This document shows positions 6,170-11,387 of a DNA stretch of 11,387 bases, one piece after another. Numbering within the stretch: position 1 is the first letter of the stretch; every line of letters starts with the position of its first letter. The position numbers and the translations under genes are program-made. The stretch is from Chryseobacterium sp. UBA6632. GTDB taxonomy: Bacteria > Bacteroidota > Bacteroidia > Flavobacteriales > Weeksellaceae. The notes under the pieces are model-generated. The model was given only the letters and a program-made list of their open reading frames with translations, was not told where the DNA came from and searched no databases. The stretch covers positions 342 through 11,728 of the forward strand of contig DKLU01000137.1 in NCBI GenBank assembly GCA_002455915.1, in the 5' to 3' direction.

Positions 6170-6415
6170 TTAAATTATCAGATAAATGCAATTTATTTTA
6201 GATAGATTTAGACAATATATCTGTTTTCTTTTATTCATTAAATTATTTTCAAAATAGCCTTTTCCTATGAAATATTTTTCATCAGGAGCTTTTTCGCGCT
6301 TTCCGCTATATCTTTTGTTCCGCATTGCTTCCCAAAAGGATGCCGCTGCAATCACGGCTAGGAAATTTGTCTTTTCATTCGATTTGTAAACAATATTCAA
6401 AATTTTATCTCCCAT
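6170..6415 (-). CDS. Small hypothetical protein, uncertain
   Basis: This is an 81-residue ORF of unknown function. Residues 1-60 have ordinary-looking codons and a mixed composition, including a hydrophobic stretch FLAVIAAASFW (18-28) followed by a very basic part (RNKRYSGKREK, 32-42). The last ~20 residues come from very AT-rich DNA and look like run-on translation. There is no Shine-Dalgarno, no clear promoter and no motif I recognise. It could be a small real protein, the remnant of a longer gene, or chance. It sits between the two palindromes. Confidence 0.3.
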   Translation of the reverse strand: MGDKILNIVYKSNEKTNFLAVIAAASFWEAMRNKRYSGKREKAPDEKYFIGKGYFENNLMNKRKQIYCLNLSKINCIYLII

Positions 6416-6457
6416 AAAATCTAAAAATTTCTAAATAAAACGATGTATTAAATGATT

Positions 6458-6481
6458 TTATCACTATGTTTGTAGTGATAA
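6458..6481. promoter_or_regulatory. 9-bp inverted repeat enclosing a TAnnTTTG -7-like element
   Basis: TTATCACTA (6458-6466) and TAGTGATAA (6473-6481) are exact reverse complements separated by TGTTTG. The sequence TATGTTTG at 6465-6472, a perfect match to the Bacteroidota housekeeping -7 consensus TAnnTTTG, straddles the left arm and the loop. No TTTG is seen at the expected -33 position. It could be an operator over a promoter, or a short hairpin in a leader. It lies between the small minus-strand ORF and the outer-membrane gene. Confidence 0.4.
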
Positions 6482-6525
6482 TTTTCAATTTAACTTTTTA
6501 GATTATCTTAGATCTTTACTAAAAG

Positions 6526-6557
6526 TGTAACAAAAATTCAAAACAGCTAACTAATTA
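6526..6557 (+). promoter_or_regulatory. Predicted promoter of the outer-membrane gene (ECF-sigma-like)
   Basis: TGTAACAAAA (6526-6535) and AACTAATTA (6549-6557) recur with identical start-to-start spacing (23 nt) upstream of the GLPGLI gene at 9511-9542. Reading TGTAAC as -35 and ACTAAT as -10 gives an 18-nt spacer, and the -10 ends 16 nt before the ATG. An AAC core in the -35 is typical of ECF sigma factors, so an ECF promoter is plausible but inferred. Confidence 0.5.
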
Positions 6558-6571
6558 CGCAAATAATAATT

Positions 6572-9349
6572 ATGAAAAAGAAGATTTCTTTGTTTTTGAT
6601 GATATTTTTCTCAGTATTGTCTTTTGCACAAAAAACAGTTTCGGGGAAAATTACAGATGAAGACGGAGTAGCAATTCCCAGCGCGAGTGTGACTATAGAA
6701 GAACCAGGAAAAGACGCCATTCTTGCCTACGGAATTACCAACTCAAAGGGGGAATACAAAGTTACTTTTACCACGGCAGAACCCAATGTAGATTTGAAGG
6801 TAAAAGCATTCAACCAAAAACCATTAACAAAGCAAATCAGCAATAGCGATCAGAGTTTGAGTTTTAAACTTCAGTCTGAAGCTACAGAAATAAAAGAAGT
6901 CCAGCTAAAAACCAAAATGATTACCTCACGAGGTGACACCATTGCATACGATTTGAAAGCATTCGACAGCAAAAACGACAGAACATTGGCTGATGTAATG
7001 AAGAAAATCCCCGGAATTGAAGTAAATACCGACGGAAGTATTCTTTATCAGGGAAATGCCATCAATAAATTTTACGTTAACGGAAAAGACTTAATGGAAG
7101 GCGGTTATGGAACAATCAATAACTCGCTTCCGAAAGATGCTGTACAGAAAGTTGAAGTTCTTGAAAACCACCAGCCGGTAAAGATTCTTTCGGGTAAAGT
7201 CCCTTCTGATCAGGCAGCTATTAATATTAAGCTTAAAAATTCAGTAACCATGACCGGTCGTGGTGAAGTAGGAACAGGCTTCGGTGATCCCTGGCTTTGG
7301 AATGTGAAGTTAACACCTATGTTTTTCGGACAGAAAAGTCAATGGGTAGTTAATTATAAAACCAACAACATGGGCGAGCAGGTGGAAAATGAAGGAAATA
7401 TTCTGGCATTCGGAAGCAGTTGGGAAGGAAGAAGAATTAATGCATCTCAAAACGATTGGCTGAATGTAGAAACAGCAAGTACACCCAATTTGCCCGTTAA
7501 AAGATACTTAATGAATAATGTTCATTATTTATCTGCCAACTATCTTACAAATATTGATAAAAAGAAAGAATGGGAACTAAAGGCAAGTGCTAATTACACC
7601 AATAATGCGGTAGAAAGAGAAGATTATAACGAAACAACTTACTTCCCAACGAGCGAAAGACCACAGCAATCTACAGTGGTAATGAGCACAAGAAATAACT
7701 TTTATACAGATAAATTAAAAGGTGAATTGATCTTTACTAAAAATGCGAAGAAAGGCTTCTTTAAAAACACTACAAGTTTCAGCCAGTTCTGGAATGCAGA
7801 CAGAGCTTTTGCAGACAGAGCAGGAAGATCAGGAAATCAATCGGTAGAGTCTCCTACATCGTCATTTCAAAATTCATTGAGCACGATTATCCCTTGGGGA
7901 GAGAAGATGGTAAACTTCAAATCGTATATCAATTATCAGGATGATCAACAGACATTGGTTGTAAGCCCGGCAAACTATTTACAGTTACCTTACAAACTTC
8001 CAAAAACAGATCCAACAGATCCGAATGAAAAAGATAAATACGGGATTGTAAATTTTGCACCGGGAACGTCGGCAATGCAGCAATTTAGATTGAAAACACT
8101 AGACACGTCACATTCAGCGAATATTAGTTTTTCTACAAAAGGATGGACATTCACACCACAAGTAGGATTTGATTTTTCCACAGATAAGCTCAATACAAAT
8201 TTTGATGGAGCAGCTATTACAAATCCTGCCATTCCTGGGGACGTTCCGCCTAATTTTAATGATGGTATTTATGAAAACAATCTGAAATTTACTGAAATTG
8301 TACCTTCAGCTTCAGTTGGGGTAAATTATAAATCTGAATCATGGAGTGTTTTTGCTAATTTTCCGGCTAATTTCAACAGTATTAAGGCTGAAGACGATCT
8401 GAGAGGAGTTTCAAAATCATTAAATAAAACTACATTTACTCCCAACGCATTTGTGCAGTATACATTTGCCTCTTTCTGGAAAGCAAGCGTAAACGGAAAT
8501 ATCAGCAATAATTTTGGAGATGTTCAGACAGCGTATGCAGGATATATGCTGTTAAGCCCAAGAGGATTTAATGTGATGGATCCTAATAATCCGATTCCGC
8601 AGACAACTTCTAAAGGTGTAGGATCAAGAATTGAATATAGAAACCCACTAAATAATTTGTTTTTTAATGTAAATTATTCATTGAGTGATAATAAAAGAAA
8701 TTTACTTTCTTCTCCAATTTTGGATGTAAATACAGGGTCTACTTTAATTAAATATATTGAAAGAGAAAACCACGCAAAAAGCAATAGATTTAATGTAGAA
8801 GTAGGTAAATATTTTCCAAAATTCAAGACTAATGCTTCTGTAAGCTACGGAAATACATTGTCAAAATCTGATGCTTTCTTAGATGATACTCAATATTTAA
8901 GTAAAAATAATACTCAGACTTACGGGTTTAAGTTCAACAATACATATTTCAGCTGGGCAAGTTTAGATTATACGCTTAATTTATCAAGAAATAAACAGGA
9001 TAATGTTGGTCTAAGTACAACTCAAAGCAGATTGGGAGTAAACTCAGGATTTAATCACAATCTGGCGCTGTATTTTTATCCAATAGAAAATCATACCATT
9101 GGTTTCAACTGGGATCAGGTGAATACAAGTGACGGAATTAATAAGTATAAAAATGCATTTTATGATGTTTCTTATCAGTTTTCATGGTCTAAAAAGAAAA
9201 TTGATTTTGAATTGAAATGGTTAAATATCGCCAATAGAAAGTTCTTTGAAACTTATAATATCAACCAGTCCACGAATAGTTCTTCTTACACGAAGATTCA
9301 GCTTCGACCAAGTCAGGTCATGTTTACCGTAAAATTCAACTTTAAATAA
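6572..9349 (+). CDS. TonB-receptor-like outer-membrane beta-barrel protein
   Basis: This is a 925-residue outer-membrane protein. It has a signal peptide (MKKKISLFLMIFFSVLSFA, cleavage near residue 19) and a carboxypeptidase-regulatory-like Ig domain (about 22-102: VSGKITDEDGVAIPSASVTI, then a GEYKVTF repeat). A TonB-plug-like domain follows (about 115-225, including VMKKIPGIEV, FYVNGKDL and VLENHQPVKIL), and then a ~700-residue beta-barrel ending in aromatic-rich MFTVKFNFK. This architecture matches the Bacteroidota family of outer-membrane beta-barrel proteins related to TonB-dependent receptors. No substrate can be named; there is no SusD partner or TonB gene nearby. It is followed by a terminator and then a GLPGLI gene, a pairing I recall as common in flavobacteria. 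The shared upstream motif suggests that the two genes are co-expressed. Confidence 0.9.
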   Translation: MKKKISLFLMIFFSVLSFAQKTVSGKITDEDGVAIPSASVTIEEPGKDAILAYGITNSKGEYKVTFTTAEPNVDLKVKAFNQKPLTKQISNSDQSLSFKLQSEATEIKEVQLKTKMITSRGDTIAYDLKAFDSKNDRTLADVMKKIPGIEVNTDGSILYQGNAINKFYVNGKDLMEGGYGTINNSLPKDAVQKVEVLENHQPVKILSGKVPSDQAAINIKLKNSVTMTGRGEVGTGFGDPWLWNVKLTPMFFGQKSQWVVNYKTNNMGEQVENEGNILAFGSSWEGRRINASQNDWLNVETASTPNLPVKRYLMNNVHYLSANYLTNIDKKKEWELKASANYTNNAVEREDYNETTYFPTSERPQQSTVVMSTRNNFYTDKLKGELIFTKNAKKGFFKNTTSFSQFWNADRAFADRAGRSGNQSVESPTSSFQNSLSTIIPWGEKMVNFKSYINYQDDQQTLVVSPANYLQLPYKLPKTDPTDPNEKDKYGIVNFAPGTSAMQQFRLKTLDTSHSANISFSTKGWTFTPQVGFDFSTDKLNTNFDGAAITNPAIPGDVPPNFNDGIYENNLKFTEIVPSASVGVNYKSESWSVFANFPANFNSIKAEDDLRGVSKSLNKTTFTPNAFVQYTFASFWKASVNGNISNNFGDVQTAYAGYMLLSPRGFNVMDPNNPIPQTTSKGVGSRIEYRNPLNNLFFNVNYSLSDNKRNLLSSPILDVNTGSTLIKYIERENHAKSNRFNVEVGKYFPKFKTNASVSYGNTLSKSDAFLDDTQYLSKNNTQTYGFKFNNTYFSWASLDYTLNLSRNKQDNVGLSTTQSRLGVNSGFNHNLALYFYPIENHTIGFNWDQVNTSDGINKYKNAFYDVSYQFSWSKKKIDFELKWLNIANRKFFETYNINQSTNSSSYTKIQLRPSQVMFTVKFNFK

Positions 9350-9354
9350 ATAAC

Positions 9355-9385
9355 AAAAACCAATCTCACTGAGGTTGGTTTTTTT
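9355..9385 (+). terminator. Intrinsic terminator after the outer-membrane gene
   Basis: The left arm, AAAAACCAATCTC (9355-9367), pairs with GAGGTTGGTTTTT (9371-9383) around an ACT loop. This gives 13 pairs including one T-G wobble, and the T-run continues to 9385. It starts 5 nt after the stop codon. The A-run on the left could allow some termination in the opposite direction. Confidence 0.9.
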
Positions 9386-9510
9386 GTTTCATAATCTCTA
9401 AGAGAATGATGTTACAAACTGATGTTTATCATTATCTTATTTCTATTTAATTGAAAATCAATAGTTTTTAATTTCATTAAAATCAATTCAAAATAAAAAG
9501 GCACAAAATC

Positions 9511-9542
9511 TGTAACAAAAGTTGAGGATAGTAAACTAATTA
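9511..9542 (+). promoter_or_regulatory. Predicted promoter of the GLPGLI gene (ECF-sigma-like)
   Basis: TGTAACAAAA (9511-9520) and AACTAATTA (9534-9542) repeat the two-part motif found at 6526-6557 with exactly the same 23-nt start-to-start spacing. The sequence in between is different. ACTAAT ends 17 nt before the ATG, a normal position for a -10 element with a short leader. The assignment to an ECF sigma factor is inference. Confidence 0.5.
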
Positions 9543-9557
9543 GTAAAACCTTTCAAA

Positions 9558-10484
9558 ATGAAAAAACTTTTTTCAGTATTCTTATTAGCTATTGTAATTT
9601 TTGCAAACGCACAGGAAAAGGAAACCGCCAATCGTTTCTTTTACGAATTAACATTCAAACCAAAGAAAGATTCGGCAAAGCTTGATAAAGTAATCACGAT
9701 TTTAGATATTACCGATAAAAATAGATCTATCTATCAAGATTATACGATAATTGCTCAAGATTCAATCATGAAAATTGAATTTGAAGCCATGAAAAAATCT
9801 GGAATGATGAAAGATCTTTCAAAGTCGATGAAGTCACCGAAGATTTCAGCCAGAATCTATAAGTTTTATCCAACAATGAAGATTCAGTATGTAGATAAAA
9901 TCACAAGCGGATTTACGCCAAGTAATATCGGTTACAATGAAGATTTAAAATTAAAATGGAATATCCTTAGCGACAAGCAAAAAATAGGCGAATACAATGC
10001 TCAAAAAGCAACAACTGAATTTGGAGGAAGAAAATGGACGGCTTGGTTCTCTTCAGATATTCCGTTTCAGGATGGGCCTTATAAATTTTCCGGACTTCCA
10101 GGCTTGATCGTGAAAATTGAAGACGATAAAAAAGACTATTCTTGGGTTTTACAGGGAAACAAGAAAATTAATAATTACACTGAATTCTCTTACGTTGAAA
10201 ATTTCATGAACTTAAAAGGAGGTAAAGTGAATGAATTATCTAGAGAGAAGTTTGAAAAAACTTACAGCGATTTCAAGAAAGATCCATTTGCAACGATAAG
10301 ACCGATGATGACTCAGGATATGCTTTCCAAATCTATTCCGGGAATGGATGGAACCATCGGAGACATGATGAAAAAACAGGAAAAAGCATACAAAGATTTC
10401 TTCAACGCCAATGACAACCCTATTGAACCTCCTTACGAAAAAATAAAAGTAGGTAACGTAGAAAAAGTAGGACAGGCGAAATAA
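9558..10484 (+). CDS. GLPGLI family secreted protein
   Basis: This 308-residue protein belongs to the GLPGLI family, named for a conserved motif that appears here exactly at 179-184 within PYKFSGLPGLIVKIED. A signal peptide is clear (MKKLFSVFLLAIVIFANA, cleavage before QE near residue 18), so the protein is periplasmic or exported. Other family-like features are the YEL..KPKKDS strand near the N-terminus, WTAWFSSDIPFQDGP (160-174) just before the motif, and a Trp-containing strand after it. The family's molecular role is unknown; members occur almost only in Bacteroidota and often lie beside TonB-receptor-like proteins, as here. The gene has its own terminator and an upstream motif matching that of the neighbour, so the pair may form a functional unit at the outer membrane. 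Confidence 0.93.
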   Translation: MKKLFSVFLLAIVIFANAQEKETANRFFYELTFKPKKDSAKLDKVITILDITDKNRSIYQDYTIIAQDSIMKIEFEAMKKSGMMKDLSKSMKSPKISARIYKFYPTMKIQYVDKITSGFTPSNIGYNEDLKLKWNILSDKQKIGEYNAQKATTEFGGRKWTAWFSSDIPFQDGPYKFSGLPGLIVKIEDDKKDYSWVLQGNKKINNYTEFSYVENFMNLKGGKVNELSREKFEKTYSDFKKDPFATIRPMMTQDMLSKSIPGMDGTIGDMMKKQEKAYKDFFNANDNPIEPPYEKIKVGNVEKVGQAK

Positions 10485-10516
10485 ATAGCTTCATATCAAC
10501 TAAATTATATTTTGTA

Positions 10517-10554
10517 AAATCAACCCAGATACAGCGATGTGTTTGGGTTGATTT
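10517..10554 (+). terminator. Intrinsic terminator after the GLPGLI gene
   Basis: AAATCAACCCA (10517-10527) pairs perfectly with TGGGTTGATTT (10544-10554). The 16-nt apical part can fold further by pairing ACA with TGT around GCGA, a GNRA-type tetraloop. The T-tract after the stem is short and interrupted by C, so termination may be less efficient than at the two other terminators here. Confidence 0.75.
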
Positions 10555-10570
10555 CTTTCATAGAAATCCG

Positions 10571-10603
10571 TTATTTAGATTAAATTTAAATAACGTATAT
10601 TTG
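10571..10603 (+). promoter_or_regulatory. feoAB promoter with Fur-like operator
   Basis: Bases 10571-10593 form a 23-bp near-palindrome with arms TTATTTA and TAAATAA and only one mismatched pair besides the centre. It is followed by TATATTTG (10596-10603), a perfect TAnnTTTG -7 element. The palindrome therefore covers the -33 to -8 region, where a repressor would block RNA polymerase. Iron-uptake genes such as feoAB are usually repressed by iron-bound Fur or a DtxR-type regulator, so this is a credible metalloregulator site; which protein binds is not shown by the sequence. Confidence 0.6.
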
Positions 10604-10617
10604 CAGGCACAAATAAT

Positions 10618-10878
10618 TTGGCTTTGAAAGAGAAGGATTTACATAAGTTGAGTGGATTTCCCAAAAACAAAATGGGAAAAATTGTAGGGTATGATAATGA
10701 CAGTCTGAAAATGCCCAACAAGATCATTGAAATGGGGCTTCTTCCCGAAACTTTGTTCAGGATTTTGTATCAGGCCCCGTTCAGCGGACCCATGTATGTA
10801 GAGTTTGGAGATGAAAAAAGCCGTATTGCTCTTCGTGAGGAAGAAGGAGATTATATCATTGTTGAAGAATTGAATTAA
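10618..10878 (+). CDS. feoA: FeoA family ferrous iron transport protein
   Basis: FeoA is a small cytoplasmic SH3-like protein that supports Fe(II) import by FeoB. The 86 residues show the family pattern: an early LSGFPKNKMGKIVGYD strand region, then MGLLPETLFRILYQAPFSGPMYVEFG, then ALREEEGDYIIVEE. No in-frame ATG or GTG exists near the expected start. The TTG at 10618 gives a normal FeoA length and lies 15 nt after the -7 element; TTG at 10624 is the alternative. There is no clear Shine-Dalgarno. The stop overlaps the feoB start in TAATG, so the two are translationally coupled. Confidence 0.88.
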   Translation: MALKEKDLHKLSGFPKNKMGKIVGYDNDSLKMPNKIIEMGLLPETLFRILYQAPFSGPMYVEFGDEKSRIALREEEGDYIIVEELN

Positions 10879-11387
10879 TGCAGGACACTCAAAAAAAACA
10901 GATACTTTTAGTAGGAAATCCAAACGTAGGAAAATCAACGGTTTTTAATGCACTCAGCAACAAAAAACAGAAAACCGGAAACTATGCAGGGGTTACCGTA
11001 GCAAGCCATTCCGGGAATTATACGTATAAGAACGAGGAAGTTGAGATTATCGATTTGCCGGGTTCTTACAGCTTGTATCCAAGTTCAGAAGACGAAGCTA
11101 TCTTTTCTAAATATTTAATTGATAATCAAAAAGATTACGCCGGAGTTATTTACATTCTTGAAGCACTAAGCTTAAAAAGAGGTCTTCTTTTATTCCAGCA
11201 GATTCAGGATTTGGGCGTTCCGATGATTTTGGTGGTGAACCAGATCGATCAGGCGGAAAGAAGAGGAATTACTATTGATATTCAGCAATTCTCAGAGGCA
11301 TTAGGCATAAAAATTATTCAGACCAATGCGAAAGAGCAAATTGGAATTGATGAAATAAAAGAAGCCGTTTTAAACAACGAATTCTTG
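10878..11387 (+). CDS. feoB: FeoB ferrous iron transporter, N-terminal part (cut by window end)
   Basis: The first 170 codons of FeoB, the inner-membrane Fe(II) transporter, are present; the reading frame is open to the window edge. They cover the cytoplasmic G domain: P-loop GNPNVGKST (13-21), the G2 threonine in GVT (Thr40), DLPGS (59-63, G3) and NQID (121-124, G4). A G5-like segment near TNAKE (149-153) is followed by the GID..K helix. The G4 motif is NQID instead of the usual NxxD with Lys or Met at position two; Gln there should still allow guanine recognition. The membrane part lies beyond the window. The start overlaps the feoA stop by one base (TAATG), and expression should follow the iron-regulated promoter upstream of feoA. 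Confidence 0.95.
   Translation, partial: MQDTQKKQILLVGNPNVGKSTVFNALSNKKQKTGNYAGVTVASHSGNYTYKNEEVEIIDLPGSYSLYPSSEDEAIFSKYLIDNQKDYAGVIYILEALSLKRGLLLFQQIQDLGVPMILVVNQIDQAERRGITIDIQQFSEALGIKIIQTNAKEQIGIDEIKEAVLNNEFL

Larger units (their letters stand above)
5989..6571. other. AT-rich intergenic region between divergent genes
   Basis: This 583-base stretch separates the minus-strand oxygenase from the plus-strand outer-membrane protein. It holds a possible oxygenase promoter (near 6007-6014), a 15-bp palindrome (6082-6096), an uncertain 81-codon minus-strand ORF (6170-6415), a 9-bp inverted repeat around a TAnnTTTG sequence (6458-6481) and a predicted promoter for the outer-membrane gene (6526-6555). 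Otherwise it is low-complexity A/T sequence with no RNA gene that I can see. Confidence 0.7.

Noticed and set aside
6498..6513. TTAGAT direct repeat upstream of the outer-membrane gene as a regulator site
   Set aside because: Two 6-mers in very AT-rich sequence, without symmetry or counterpart upstream of the co-regulated GLPGLI gene.
7990..8508. Two minus-strand frames (80 and 60 codons) opposite the outer-membrane protein
   Set aside because: They are antisense to the continuous beta-barrel coding sequence and have no supporting signals.
10639..10938. 99-codon minus-strand frame opposite feoA and the feoB start
   Set aside because: It is antisense to two recognisable family members with an operon-type TAATG overlap. 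No promoter or motif supports it.

Overview
The window looks like chromosomal DNA from a flavobacterium close to Chryseobacterium (Bacteroidota). The evidence is the AT-rich, adenine-rich leaders with almost no Shine-Dalgarno sequences, TAnnTTTG-type promoter elements, a GLPGLI-family protein, a CarboxypepD_reg-like/outer-membrane beta-barrel protein, and short intergenic repeats of a kind I recall as common in this group. I see no rRNA, tRNA, CRISPR array, transposase or phage gene.

Region 1 (92-3035) is a tight four-gene cassette on the + strand: a sirtuin, an ADP-ribosylglycohydrolase, a Tpt1/KptA RNA 2'-phosphotransferase and a calcineurin-like metallophosphoesterase. The junctions are a 1-nt TAATG overlap, a 14-nt gap and a zero-nt gap, so they are very probably one transcript. 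Three of the four proteins belong to families that consume NAD+ or cleave ADP-ribose linkages. The fourth is a phosphoesterase that could handle the phosphorylated by-product. The cassette is bracketed by two imperfect ~75-bp direct repeats (1-76 and 3226-3300). It is followed by an 84-bp MITE/REP-like element (3102-3185) and a small 9-nt-period repeat. This is the most interesting part of the window: a candidate RNA-end or ADP-ribose processing and signalling module, possibly gained or lost as a unit.

Region 2 (3339-5988) holds a secreted M14-type zinc carboxypeptidase-like protein (+) converging on a JmjC/cupin-like Fe(II)/2-oxoglutarate oxygenase (-). A strong bidirectional terminator lies between them.

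Region 3 (5989-6571) is AT-rich and lies upstream of divergent genes. It contains one uncertain 81-residue ORF (-) and two palindromes.

Region 4 (6572-10484) carries a large TonB-receptor-like outer-membrane protein and a GLPGLI-family secreted protein. Each has its own terminator, but both share an upstream two-part motif with identical internal spacing, which suggests co-regulation, perhaps by an ECF sigma factor.

Region 5 (10571-11387) is the start of a feoAB ferrous-iron uptake operon. A 23-bp near-palindrome lies just upstream of a TAnnTTTG element, as expected for a metal-responsive operator. feoB runs off the end of the window after 170 codons.
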